Below, one piece after another: positions 44,747 to 56,999 of a stretch of DNA of 64,000 nucleotides. Position 1 is the stretch's first letter, and each line of letters opens with the position of its first letter. This DNA comes from Trileptium ribeirensis (taxonomy: Eukaryota; Nematoda; Enoplea; Enoplida; Thoracostomopsidae): assembly GCA_030248225.1 (NCBI GenBank), contig JASANE010030053.1:1-64000 (forward strand), written 5' to 3'. The notes below the pieces were generated by a model. It was not told the DNA's origin. It saw nothing but the letters and a program-made list of their open reading frames with translations, and did not search any database. The position numbers were made by a program, and so were the translations under genes.

Positions 44747-46450
44747 ATGGAGATTTGCGAAGAAATGGAAGATGGTTGCGTTCAAAATTATAGGTTGAGT
44801 GATTTTAGAGGAAACGTTGATTTTATAACCGGTACTCCCCAGGGAATCACCTCAAGGGGAAATTCCGGGACCCCCAGCTCTTTGGAGATGACTGCAGAGA
44901 TTGTGAGTGAAGATGATGTTGTAGTTGTTGATGAGCCATTATTATTATTTTCCTCCTCTGTGGCTGGCCATCCGTGTGTTGAGAGTGTTGGTGTTGATGA
45001 TTCCCGCAGGGAAGCCGATGATGTTGATATGGCTCAGGAAGAATTGGACTTATTCGGGTCGCCGTGTGAGGCACCCATGGAGTTTTTAGAGGTCGACGAA
45101 CGACCAGGGACGATGGAGGCTAGGTTGGACGATGAAGACATCTCATCAGGGCCGCCTGGCCCTAGTCCTGTTCTAAATTATAGGTCGTATAATGTAGTAT
45201 GTGGGCCGGACCGCCGCGCGGGTCGTCCCTTGTGTGCTGATGAGAATTGTGTGTCGTATGAGTGTATTGACTTGCCTAAGTTAGGACGCGGTTGTAGCCT
45301 TAGTGAATTCTTGGAAGATGATAATGGAAGTGATGTTGATGTAATTGAATGCTACTTCGAACCGGCGAAGTATGCTACTGATGGACTTGAGGTGACTTTC
45401 CCGACCTCATTGGCAAGGGGTTCCACGGTCATTGGGTCCTTCCTTGATGCTGACCGGGGCCGCCCTTGTCACCCGTACCCAAGCAGAGGTAGCGATGGGT
45501 TCGCGGCCGATCGCGCCAAAGAAGCGGGTATGATCGTTGGGGCTGAAAGTATTGCCCGGGGTCTGCCCAGGCACGGGGATGTAGATGGAAGGGTGGCGAA
45601 TAAAGACTGTCCATCGCATTGTGAGGCTTCCGTCGCGCCTACCGTCGTTGAAGCGCGCAACGACGTTACTTGCAATGAGCTAAGTTTTTTTTTCAATGAA
45701 TCTTGTGTTGAAATCAGCGTGAAGGATAGCGCTGAGTGTGTTGAACTTGTTGAAGTTGTTGAATTGAAGGCGTCGGATGAACTCCTAATGGAACGAAGCG
45801 GATCCGCAGCGAGCGATGCGAACTATTTCAGCGAAGCGAAAGTTTGTAACATAAGTCGGGGTACCCCGCAGGAACGCGATTATGGTGGGAATGAACCCGA
45901 AATTGAGCTCGAGCACCGCGTAACTGTAGCGCCGGCGGAATTAAATGATAATTATGATGAGTCCAGTGATAGTGAAATGGATGAGGAACGTATGCTGGAT
46001 GACGGGGAATTTTGGGCCAACTGGGTGGATCCGAATGCCGACTGGTACCGACGCGAACCCAGCCCTGACGCACGAGAGTGGCATAGTGAAGGGGTGTGTG
46101 AAGTGCGTCGTGGACATAACAACGAACTACCGCGTGCACCATCAGATGACGGCATTGATTTAAGCCTGCGAGCCAGTCAATTGTCTATTCGCTCTGAGGA
46201 AGGAGATGGTGCTGCTGGAGGAAGCGATCTAGGCGAAAGCAGCGATAGTGGCAGTATCGCTACAGGGAGTGTGAATGAGCTGAGTTCGGATCCATTGGTC
46301 GAGAGCATCAGTAGAGACCCTATCGAAGGGACGCCTTGTATGCGCCTGGGTAATTTAGATGGCTCCACTGATACATTGGCCGACATTTCCAGCGAGATAT
46401 TGGGACCCGTCGAAGAGGCGCCTAGTATGCCCTCGTGTAAAAAGCTGTAA
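44747..46450 (+). CDS. Large acidic ORF downstream of gag, unknown
   Basis: 567 aa, starting 8 nt after the gag stop. It is very acidic, with repeated Asp/Glu/Val clusters (SEDDVVVVDEPLLL; YDESSDSEMDEERMLDDGEF) and scattered cysteines. No protease DTG/DSG, RT or integrase motif is seen. Near its C-terminus a segment (DPIEGTPCMRLGNLDG) resembles the start of the next ORF (SVEGRPCMSPGNSEE), so part of it has been duplicated, or the two ORFs once formed a single frame. No signal peptide or transmembrane helix is obvious. Being intact beside a broken gag is notable. I assign no function. Confidence 0.5.
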   Translation: MEICEEMEDGCVQNYRLSDFRGNVDFITGTPQGITSRGNSGTPSSLEMTAEIVSEDDVVVVDEPLLLFSSSVAGHPCVESVGVDDSRREADDVDMAQEELDLFGSPCEAPMEFLEVDERPGTMEARLDDEDISSGPPGPSPVLNYRSYNVVCGPDRRAGRPLCADENCVSYECIDLPKLGRGCSLSEFLEDDNGSDVDVIECYFEPAKYATDGLEVTFPTSLARGSTVIGSFLDADRGRPCHPYPSRGSDGFAADRAKEAGMIVGAESIARGLPRHGDVDGRVANKDCPSHCEASVAPTVVEARNDVTCNELSFFFNESCVEISVKDSAECVELVEVVELKASDELLMERSGSAASDANYFSEAKVCNISRGTPQERDYGGNEPEIELEHRVTVAPAELNDNYDESSDSEMDEERMLDDGEFWANWVDPNADWYRREPSPDAREWHSEGVCEVRRGHNNELPRAPSDDGIDLSLRASQLSIRSEEGDGAAGGSDLGESSDSGSIATGSVNELSSDPLVESISRDPIEGTPCMRLGNLDGSTDTLADISSEILGPVEEAPSMPSCKKL

Positions 46451-46472
46451 CCCAAACGAAGTAGGTGCGACC

Positions 46473-48101
46473 ATGGAGGAATCCGTCGAAGGGAGACCAT
46501 GTATGTCCCCGGGTAATTCGGAGGAATCTGTGAGCGTGATTAGCGAGGACTCGGACACGTGCATGGGACAAGAGAATCTGCTTAACTTTATACGTGAAGC
46601 TAACGACGAACGAGTACACCGACTTGACGAACAACTATTGGACATGTCTGGACTTTGCCTTCCCAATAATACGCCGATAGAACTTGGACGAGTTAGAGCA
46701 TTAACGGACGAGGAACGAAGCCGAATCCTCGGAAACGACACACTGTTCACTATGACCGCAAATCATACCGAGACTACAGCTTATCGATTCCCTCGCATTG
46801 AATTGACCGAGGATGCGCATAACGAGTTAGCTGAGGGACTCATATCAATTAACTTTAGGGCTAGTGAGATAAATGCTGACTTCGGACAACCGTTAGCATT
46901 GCAACCGCAGGCTCTCTTTTATCGGAGAGTAATACTTGTAATGGAACAGCTGAACAATTTGAGCCGACTTTTCGAGCTCCGTTTTGAGGTCGCCACTCGC
47001 CCCGCCTTGCAGCGAGACGCTGCCATGTTAAGCAGTATATTAGGCATGGCTTCTCCAATCGGATGCATGACTGGGAGGTATCTCGGTCCCGTAACTCTTG
47101 CTTCGTTGGAATCTTTCATAGAACTGGTGGGTCAATGCATGAATGGCCACACGCTCCAACAGGTTATTGAGAGAGAATTCGAGGTAGAGTCAAGTAGGGA
47201 TCCGGTATGTCGACAGTGCCAGGAATGCCATACAAGAGATTCGCGGGACATAGGTTCAGGCTGCTACTTTTTCGGTCAACGAGGAAGGTGGACTTACGAT
47301 GGTACGCTGAGTACCGCTTGCGCGTCCATCCTCCCGGATGGATACGTTGCACCTCATTGGCCTTTCTATGTCGGAATTCAATCGGCCAAGATGCAGAAAA
47401 CTTTCCGCGAGGCAAACCTTGAGTTACACGACCTCTTGTGCGAGGCGCCCTATTTGATCGAATTCATCTACCGGAACCAAGACACACGTGGTGTTCCGAT
47501 CAACTCCTTTGTTGACCAAGCAATAAGTAATATGGAATTTGACGACGAAACCCACCGACTTGCTCGACTAGTGCTGCTGAGCGCACGCTTGAGACTTTTG
47601 GGGCGCCCCGACATTGCTGGACTGCTTGAGACAGAAGGAGACACGTCTGCTGGACTAAAGTTGGGCAGGGACCGCTTAATTTCGGAACTATGCTTGTTTC
47701 CGTACGATGACTCCAACTGTCCCGTCCCGAATTTGGACGAACAGTTGACCACCGCTTTAGCCGCTTACCTCGACTCATCTGAAGAGGGATCGGAGGATGA
47801 CTCCAACAGCGACTCCGCCCCGCACGAAAGCATAACTGAGTCGAGTGACACGGAAACGAGCGACGGGGAAACCAAAAGCGACATCACGGAAGAACCTGCG
47901 CATAACAAGACCATGAGGGAACCCAATCGAAATGGGGTGCGACCCTCTTCCCCGAGCCTTAGTATTGGCCTCGGACATCCTTCAGGTATGTGGAGGGTGT
48001 GTACAATTTTGTTGCTTCTTTGCACGCGCTTTGTTGCTTCTTTGCACGTTTCTCTACACGCGCAACTCTTTCGCCATTCAGCGACTCAATCTCGCGCTTA
48101 G
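46473..48101 (+). CDS. Second large ORF downstream of gag, unknown
   Basis: 543 aa from the ATG at 46473; the frame is open from 46359 and overlaps the previous ORF. After an acidic start it has a helical, globular-looking middle (~residues 80-400) with a cysteine cluster CRQCQEC and an aromatic stretch GCYFFGQRGRWTYDG. An acidic Ser-rich tail follows (DSSEEGSEDDSNSDS). The last ~40 residues include a hydrophobic run (ILLLLCTRFVASLHVSL) that lies partly in an 18-19-bp tandem repeat (48008-48048) and may be accidental. It matches no pol, env or host family that I recognise. It ends ~135 bp before the junction with the minus-strand Gypsy RNase H. Confidence 0.5.
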   Translation: MEESVEGRPCMSPGNSEESVSVISEDSDTCMGQENLLNFIREANDERVHRLDEQLLDMSGLCLPNNTPIELGRVRALTDEERSRILGNDTLFTMTANHTETTAYRFPRIELTEDAHNELAEGLISINFRASEINADFGQPLALQPQALFYRRVILVMEQLNNLSRLFELRFEVATRPALQRDAAMLSSILGMASPIGCMTGRYLGPVTLASLESFIELVGQCMNGHTLQQVIEREFEVESSRDPVCRQCQECHTRDSRDIGSGCYFFGQRGRWTYDGTLSTACASILPDGYVAPHWPFYVGIQSAKMQKTFREANLELHDLLCEAPYLIEFIYRNQDTRGVPINSFVDQAISNMEFDDETHRLARLVLLSARLRLLGRPDIAGLLETEGDTSAGLKLGRDRLISELCLFPYDDSNCPVPNLDEQLTTALAAYLDSSEEGSEDDSNSDSAPHESITESSDTETSDGETKSDITEEPAHNKTMREPNRNGVRPSSPSLSIGLGHPSGMWRVCTILLLLCTRFVASLHVSLHAQLFRHSATQSRA

Positions 48102-48235
48102 GTGCTTTTGTCAATCGACAACAGGTAGGAGTGGTCATCGAGCCACAGGGTTTGGTGGTCACCTCCGACCAGACAACGCATTTGCCAGTGGTATTGCAGT
48201 TATCACTCCGAGACTGGGAACGTAATCTACTCCCA

Positions 48236-50053
48236 TAAGCGACTGGATGTAGTTTATTGTTATCATATGTTTGCGAGAGGACTCCGCCTATTGCTTTACC
48301 ACTGGCATCAGTTTAGAAATAGTACGGCTTCGATGGATCGGCTATGTACAAAATTGGAGGGTTCATTAATTTATCGCATAAAAGTTCAAAATCTTTTTGT
48401 GCTTCTTCGTTCCACTTAAATGGTTTCAAAGTGCTAGTTAGCTGAGTCAAGGGTTTTGCTATTGATGCAAAATCTCTTATAAAGCGGCGATAGTAACTGC
48501 AAAAGCCAAGAAATCTCCTCACCGAAGTTATATCAGTTGGGACTGGATAAAATTTTACCACTTCAATTTTAGCAGGGTCTGGCCTAAGTCCATCAGCTGA
48601 AATGATGTGTCCCAAATAAGGAACTTCACTACGCAAAAATTGCCATTTTCTAGGTTTAATTTTTAAGCCCACTTGTTTAATATTATTTTTGGGTGCGGGA
48701 GGCTCACTTTTAATTGGATCGAGTTCAGCCATGGTGGCTGCAGCAACCACATTTCGTGTTACTGGTTTGACTGCCATTGGTCCAACATTGGGTATATTTG
48801 GACGTGTTGGTTGTTGAAGTGGACTGTTTGACGATGGGAAGCTATTTTTGGTAGTATTAAACCATGGTCTTGATTGGTTCCTATTATTAGGTTGTTGTGA
48901 GCCTCGAAGAAGGCAGCTCATAGCCATGTGACCCAGTTTTCCACAGTTATAACTCCTGGGATCTCTTGGGTTAAATTCTGCAGAGGAATTAAATCTATTT
49001 CGGTTGAACATTTGGTTTTGTGGCAGATTGTTATTTAGTCGGAATCCTGTTTCAGGACGCCTTGGCGGTAAAGGCCTATTCGTTCCACGGTGTTCCTCAC
49101 GGGGACGCTCCATTTTAGAAGCCAATACTTTTTGATTTTCGGTCAAAAGTTCTATTCCGCGTGTAATTTGTTCCAATCTCTTATCTGAAATGGCCGAAGA
49201 TGATACAACTCCAACCGTAGAAACGGTGGGTGTGCACAAAATACTTTGCATATCTAATCGTTGGGCCAAGTCCTCGGCTTCTCTTAAATATTTGGGCATA
49301 TCACGAAATACCTGTGACTTTAATTCAGGTGAACGACGCCCACTGAAAAATCGACTAATTATTTTATTATTAATTCGCGTCATTCTCAGCCGGATGTATA
49401 TTCTTACATGCGCGCTTAATTACTTTAAGGTATGCTGTAACATGTTCACCGACATGTTGTTGACGTTGCTCTAACGCCGCTTCATGGTACATTGACCACT
49501 CGGGGGTAGCTAATCCATTTCTCAACGAACGTACCAAATCATTATAATGTCTTTTGGAGGCGTCAGGAAGACGATCATAAACATCTTTAGCCCGATCTTT
49601 TAAATACGCTGGCAATACTCTCAATCTTAATGCTTCACCGATCAATTTGGCTTCGCAGACAGTGTTAAAATTTTCAATCCAAGTGTTAAAATCTTGGCCA
49701 GTCAAATCCCCTTTATACGGTTTTATTGTAAGGTCAAGTTGGTTTGCTAAGCTAGCGCGATGCGATAATTCACCAAATTCATCTGATAAATTCTGTAAAC
49801 CAGTATCTAGTCTTGTGGCTAGGTCTTTCACGACATGGTCTAATTGACCAATATTCTTGGACAGCGAATCTACCATTTTCACCTTCTCCTGACTTGGCGC
49901 AGAGTAGACAAAACTATCCGATTCTAAGTACGAACCATTATTTGGTTCGTCGTCACTAGATTCTAATCTTGCCCCACTCCTACTTCTCAGATTATGTTCA
50001 GCCGTATTTGTCCGCAAACCTGAAGTTTCAGAAAGCGGCACGATTGAATGCAA
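48236..50053 (-). pseudogene. gag-pol: Gypsy gag-pol remnant with RT core deleted
   Basis: Gag starts at 50053 (MHSIVPLSETSG), with a capsid-like region LTIKPYKGDLTGQDFNTWIE and ...EHVTAYLKVIKRACKNI. A frameshift near 49375 leads into KIISRFFSGRRSPELK, and the zinc knuckle has lost its first Cys (SYNCGKLGHMAMSC). The frame then jumps straight to the end of RT (KWQFLRSEVPYLGHIIS, RRFLGFCSYYRRFI): protease and the YxDD palm are deleted in frame. TAA at 48313-48315 precedes RNase H (TDASGKAIGGVLSQTYD), which fades out at ~48236 where nested DNA begins. Confidence 0.85.
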
Positions 50054-50090
50054 CGATCAAAGTTCACCACACTCGGCTATGAAGAACCGA

Positions 50091-50108
50091 GTCTTGGTGG
50101 GACCTCCA
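50091..50108 (-). promoter_or_regulatory. Primer-binding site, tRNA-Gln-like
   Basis: Two bases inside LTR B, the plus strand reads TTGGTGGGACCTCCA, i.e. a tRNA 3' end including CCA. From memory it fits a tRNA-Gln acceptor and T-arm (GGTCCCA...TGGGACCT-CCA). The orientation confirms that the element reads on minus and that LTR B is its 5' LTR. Confidence 0.65.
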
Positions 50109-50110
50109 AA

Positions 50111-51718
50111 TGTAACGAAAGAACAATCGAAATACTAGGGTTTAGGAAACACTAGTTACTCTGGACTTTAGGAAATGTCCGACTGTCGTTACAAAAAAAA
50201 CGATGAACCCTGATCTCTAATTCAATGTGCAGTTTAAATCAAATTGCTGCCCCAGATCACTTCTTATCACCTCAGATCCTTCTCTCAATGTGGCCTCTAC
50301 GCTATAATACTATCAAATTGCGCGGTTATACCCAAACAAAAAAATATCTCTGAGTAATTATAGACAATCAAATATACGTGACACAACACAATGGCTATCT
50401 GCGTATATATTGTGGTTCTCAATAAATGCCTCAATAATCGACCAGCGTGCCGTTACTCAACAAACGTGCCGCGCAAACTGACGAACTCTACGACTGGCAG
50501 ATAATGTTGGCCCTCATCAAACCGCGTACCAGTTTATATACTAAAATTTTGGAATGTCAAACCCAATGTAATTTTAAAAGTGGAAGGGTTTTCAGACAGA
50601 AGCTTTCCGCACAGGATGCATCGTATGAAAACTCGTCTTTGATAAATAATTTTCAAAACTAAATAATTCAGACGAAATTTGTAACTTAAGCCTATTATTT
50701 ATAACTCAATTAGAATAAGTTATAAGTACCGAATCTTCCGCATGATATAAAAGTGTCATACTCACGATTTGTAGACACAAACAAAAGCTACACTACGTAC
50801 ATAAGTAAAGTTATACCGAATTGAAATGTCATAATACTCCCCAAATGCCAGTCGTTAATTATAAATTGGTATATGGTTCAAAAATTTATAAAGAGCGGAT
50901 TTCGAGACAACAACAAAATCTGGAACAATTAGATTAACCAAATCTATTATACAGCGCAAAGTCATTACACTGCAACAAATGATCTGCATCCCAAAACTTC
51001 GTAGATCAAAAAAATAATAAAGTCCTCCAAGATAAAGTTAAAGAATATAAAAACAATATGTATGACCTCCACGCCCCCATACAATATGCATACATATATA
51101 CACGTAAATTCGTATTTAGGTAAATGTCACAAGAGGCTCAATCGAGCACATAGGGAACATTTGATTAAAGACCATTAAGATCAAAACCATAAAATAAATA
51201 GATAAACGTTCAGTGTAAAGAGGTGTTCTGTATACATGCAAGCATGCTAGCACAACGTTGTATATATCTGCTAAAACATCAAGATATTCAAAACAACATT
51301 TCTATTATGTATGAAGTAGCAATAACTATTCGGGCATACATTTGTGCTAAAAACATTGAAACACAAGTATGTAATAACCAAGGCGATAGCGTGGTGATTA
51401 CTATCTAAAAACTAAGCACATTTATTTAATTACAGCGCCGTACGTAGAAGAATAGAAGGCTGAATATCTCAGATGAACAATAGACATGTGCCCCACCAAC
51501 CTCAAACCGCATGAGAAAGTATCTTTGATAATAAATAAGGAGAAATTGCAGAGCGAGATAGCAAACGAATCAGTTACCTATAGAATATATATACAAATTC
51601 TATTTTCGACCATCTATATAGAATTATAGGTATTAGAACAATTGCGTCACAAAAACGTAAGCAATAAAATTTGGAAGACTAAAATTATTATAACAAAATT
51701 ATAGCTTAATATCGTACA
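50111..51718 (-). repeat. LTR B (5' LTR in element sense)
   Basis: It begins TGTAACGAAAGAAC and ends AATATCGTACA on plus. It is collinear with LTR A at 32295-34350 except for the ~450-470-bp segment missing near 50440. Past 51718 the two flanks share only TA. Confidence 0.85.
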
Positions 51719-54700
51719 TAAAGGTGAGCAAAAGTGCTAATACGAAAACCAGTCGTTGAGGCCGCGAAAGTTAAGCAATGTTCAAATATTATATATACAG
51801 GTTATATAATTCAACAAACAGTTGAAGCCAAACATGCCCAACTTCTCCATGTCCTCCTCAGAAACAGCGCACAATATTTCGCAATATGTATAGAGACTCT
51901 CACACATGCATATCAGCTGATATATACCAATAAAATGCAACGCATGTAGCCGATTAAATATGTACACTTAATCAACTCTATCGTTTTATATCGGAAAAAA
52001 TTAAACATCGTATATACAAATTGTCACAAGATGTCGAAACTGACCGCAACGGTCGATCCCTCAATTGACAATGAGCATACAGCAATATTGTATATGCGAG
52101 TTATTCGCAGAGTTAAATACATAATATGTGGCACGGTTTTACAAAGAAAAAACTTAATAGTTATTTTTGTCAGTAGCACAAAAACAAATGGAGAGCTTAA
52201 CGGTCACTAGTTAGATATAGTGGCACGAGAAAATGAGGCCGGTGTTACAACTAAATCAATGAAGTCATTAATAGTGCGTATCGTATATAGTAGTGTATAA
52301 AAGTGACATGGTCAAAAAAACGAAGCGAGCATTCCCAACTATCATACTATTTTTTAACAAAGAGGCTGTTATCGCGGCAAAATACACACGAAATCTCAGC
52401 GGCCAATGAAAATGAAAAACCTATCAATAATTAATTGAATACCTAACTCAACAATTCCTAGGAAGCATTTAAATTTTTGCGATAAATTGTTATGAGTTGA
52501 TACAACGTTCAACACTTTGTAATGTTGATCATATAGCTTGCAGCACAATATACAACATTTCAACCTATTTTGCGGTATTTGATAAAACAGTTTGCATCAG
52601 CTCCTTTGCACAAATAGACTATTCTTCTGAACCCTAGAATTGTAAAACTCACTTATGGTATCCCTGGATCATCATCCGATTGATTCCACGCGCTATTTTT
52701 GAGGGTTGTTCTTTTTGTCAGCTGCCTAATATATCATTTTGAACTCACAGTTAACGGACAAAATGATCAAACCTCCACTTCACCAAATCAGTCAGCAGCC
52801 TCAACAGAAAAAAATTAATGTTCACGGAGTAAAAACAATCAGCATGGAAATTCAGGTTCATTTCAAGTTGTCACCAAGGAAACTTGTGGGTCATGATGGA
52901 ACCACCGAGAGTAAACATATGTATGTACAAACATCGGTAAAATATACTTACTCTGACACGTTCAACCTTGAACACTACACGTTTAGCAACCTCGATTCGA
53001 CAGTTGACACGACGACGAAATTACGTACTAAAATTTGTTATAAGCCAATTGAAATACGCTATACCGTAATAATATTGAGAAACTAAATTCCTAATATTCC
53101 AAGACTAAAAATAATCTTTACGGAACTTATTAAAGATGCACACTGACCACCGCAAAAACTGTAAATATGATATGTCAGCAAAAAAATCTGGCGGGAAACT
53201 GTCGCACGAGGTTACAATATTTCAAAATGGTTATTCCAGGAGAGGCTATGCTATGCTCATATTTCAGTTTTTTTTCAAAAATGATCTAAGCAGAATGTAC
53301 GATAAAAGTTTTGACACAAACACAATGCTTGCTATATTAAATGGTTCTGCAAGAAAAATAATTGAAATTTAAGTCCCTTCAACTTAAGCGCCTTGACTGG
53401 TGTAAATGGGGTGCACTAGCATGGCATGACCTGGAACAATTGGGTAACTGCAACTTCATTTAATTTCCAAAAATATAATTTTGTTAGATCATTTCAAGTG
53501 CAGTACATGTTTCCTAAAATCTACTGCATCTGTAAGTAATTTATTTATAATATACATTTAGCGTTTGTTGAATTTCCTATTCATGAAAACATATTTTTCA
53601 CCTGCTTTGCTGTCAATATTCAGTTCGCCTTAAACTGATTTGAAGCTTAGGTATATATAATGTATAGTTGTGCGGTATCTAGCATAGATGAAATGCTAAA
53701 AGTTTGTGGCTTTGGTTTACATTGAATTTTTTGTTTCAAATCAAGTTTGAAAAAAATTCTTTTTTTAACAACGACGCAGATGATTAGTAACTGCATACAG
53801 GTGTTGGGCAAACGCAACGGTACGACATATAATCGGTACTCTATACTCAGTCGATTTAGTAAAGCTGATGTCCGAAATATTGTGTGCTAAGGAACATTGT
53901 TAGACCATCAAAAAAATTTTTCAGTTATCAAAGAAGGTATTATGATAATGCGACATACTTAATTTTACAGTGGCGTATCAGCGTTGCTCCCAAAGATTTT
54001 GCTGATGTAACCGTTGACGCGGGGTATTAATAACTTTTTTAAGAGGATGTGCGCCTCAAATCGAAATCACAAAGCGTTTCGCAGTAGACACAGCCTGAAC
54101 TAAGAACAACACCTGTTGTTAACAAACTCCCATCTCTCAGGGGTGATTAGTCACGTCTCGATAATTATTTGTTTTCAAAACATAACACCTAGGCATGATT
54201 TTTTAGCAGTGTCATCGCCCCATTTCTTAAAGGCCGATAAGGGTGCAACAAAGTATAATTGTGTTGTACTTCCGATTATCTAAATGTTGAAACATCTTTT
54301 TGCAAATATATATGCATGCGGTTAGCGCATTTTTTAATCAACAACTGAGATGGTTGAAGTAAAGTTTTTAAGTTTCTCTGCTTCTACAACGTATAGCGAT
54401 CTGAGCTATAATATCAACATTTTACTTGTGGAATTATACTCTAAGTATCATGCAGAATTTATACTATATAAGCAATTATATTTCATTATATAATAGTTTT
54501 TTCCACAAATTTTTGCCTAACTGATTCTGTCTCTATGCCGCAGACGCTGAGCAGCGTTGATAACCAAACATTATATTTTAAACTATGTGCATTTTTTGGA
54601 TGGTGCGTTCCTATCAGCAAGAGTTAACATTAAGATGACAAAAAATGTCACTTCTGTAGGCTTATTTAGCAAATTAAGACCAGTAACAGTCGTATTTTTC

Positions 54701-56999
54701 TTTAAGGATACACATGGAACCCTCAGCTATAACTACTATATGCATAGTATTAAGTCACACTACTGAGACTGAGCTCAATTTCTTGATATATATGCCACTG
54801 TCTCAGGACCACAAACAGCAAAAACAAGTGAAGAACGAAATATTTTCAACGACTGCTCAACGCCATAAGCTTATTTTAGAGACGTAAAAAACTCATTTCG
54901 TATAATTTGATACCGAATTGATAATAGCGAGCGATATTTATATATTTCAAACCCGAACAGTTGAGCCTACAATCAACCGAATAATAAATAAACATGTTCT
55001 AAATAATTATATAGCAGGAAACTGCAACCGTGTGCGCGTATGAGCAAATAATAAAAAAATCCAAAAATAACAAAAATGTCAACTAAAGCGATTCATCAAA
55101 ACAAAACGCCCGCTGATTGACGTCTGACATAAATTCTCAACGAATCATTGAAAACACACCGAATCATGGCTTCCTGATGAGATGAGAACTCAGCCTATTA
55201 ATAATTGTTGCCAAACCAATATTTTTTTACATAAAGAAATAAAAATGTTACACTGAGCATACTTGAGTTATACGACTTATCTAGAACTGCAAAAGAGTGT
55301 CTTTAATAAACCGGCGTGGGGATTAACACTATATGAAATTATACTAAACTCGGATATGAAAACACCTAACAGCGCATTGTGCTGAAGCGTAATTTTCGTA
55401 TGAGACAAATAAAGAAATGTAATATTTAGTTGGTTTAAACGTTCAAAACCAAATCACAATTATTGGAAGAATCAAAAAATGTCTATTAAACTGAATTATT
55501 TAAACCTGATATCCTTATTCACCAACCAAACCAAACTTACGAAGTAACTTATTGAATCAGCTCGATGTGTTATTAGGACAGTTCGGTTTGTTTCCATCAT
55601 TTATGACAGTTTTAGTGGTATGTCTTATACCTAACGATGTTTAGTAGTCGCAAGGCTGGTTTATAATAGTGTCCCGAATACGCAACGTGACGGAAGTGTC
55701 TTTCTGCCCGACTGCATCAAAAACACTATCAAATATTTTATAAACGCAAAAAACTTAGTATGTTAGGTTTTCCATTCTTCCCCATTGTATCTTATCTAGT
55801 TTTTGAATGCTACAGTAATAACGTATAACGTTTCGCCTCTTCAACCTAGTCCTATTAGGCCCCAGCATAAGTCTAAACTTATGGCTAAGCATAAAGCTGT
55901 AGCGTTAGCTTATAGTTAAACATTATATTTTTGTCCTATGGTGCTCAAGTCGAGTTCAACGCTCCGTTAGACAAAAAAATACTTGACTTGATCAGCAAAA
56001 TGATTTTGTTTAATCCAAAAAGTTTGGGGCCTGCGATTTTATAGCGTTTCGGGTCACAAAAATGCCCTCTTGTTGGTGTCTCGTCGCAAAATTTCGGGTT
56101 CCGTGTAGATTGATTTTCCTTAGTATTTTTTCAACGGCATACCACTACTTCCGAACAACAGGGTAAAAAAATGGCAATACCATGGAGTACGCAGATTAGA
56201 TAGGGGAAAGGGTATTTCAAGGATTCTCATGACACATCTTATTGAAGAACCGTATATCCAGGGACTCATGGAAAGACAAAACAGTATGAAAATCGCCCTT
56301 CTGCGCTCAGTAAGTGGTATGTACAATCAAAACAGCACAAGTTTATATAACACTAGAATATCGCATCCCTTTCGCGCTGGATCACCAAAAAAATAAAAAA
56401 GGCCGGTCTATTGATGGAGAATAGTATTCGAGAATAAATAATTTTTGTCATCAAAAGGGGCAATAAAATTATGGCAATACATTACTGACAAAGTAGTTTT
56501 CAGTACATTTTAGCGCACCATTCTCAATTGAAAATGACCCATAATACTGTTAGCCTCAAAACAAACCGGTCTAACTGGTGCAATGTCAAACGGTGTCCCT
56601 ATCTCATCTATTTCTAAAATTCAAAAAGGTATAGAACAAAAAAATTTCAGGATTTACAGAGCACTTATTAAACGTTATATATACTTAGTGATAACCTGAG
56701 CAGTCTGGTTTTACCCAACTGGACTCCACAATCACAAAAATAAGGTTAGCCCCTAACTCCTTAGTCCCAGTGTAACATCGTCTCCAACCACAATTTGCCA
56801 TATAGTTATAATAATAATATTGGTAAAATCGACAAAGCAAAAACAACCGAGAATTAAAATTAGAAATTTTGTCGTAAGCTAGCAAATTTTGCATATGCAG
56901 ATTAGGTTTTAGATCTTAGATCTGTATTGTAGGAAGATTTTTCATTGCACGTTTTCGACGCTAGTGTTATGTTAAATTTGGCTTCAGTTCTACTTACAT
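51719..56999. other. AT-rich intergenic DNA
   Basis: It resembles 1-20187 in composition. No ORF with recognisable motifs. One GC-richer stretch after an acceptor-like CTCACAG (52744-52750) was examined and rejected. Confidence 0.45.

Larger units (their letters stand above)
32295..51718 (-). mobile_element. Minus-strand Ty3/Gypsy element with long LTRs and a nested insertion
   Basis: Two copies of a long repeat in the same orientation (32295-34350 and 50111-51718) have TG...CA ends. Gag-pol fragments on minus (48236-50053) directly follow a primer-binding site next to the right copy. The remainder of pol is gone: foreign sequence from 34351 to ~48235 abuts LTR A on one side and RNase H on the other. 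Flanks do not show a matching target-site duplication, so deletion or rearrangement accompanied the nesting. Confidence 0.7.

Noticed and set aside
52739..52930. Possible exon after the acceptor-like CTCACAG, reading NGQNDQTSTSPNQSAAS and later QHGNSGSFQVVTKE
   Set aside because: The frame is interrupted by TAA and TGA and no good donor follows; at most a decayed exon.
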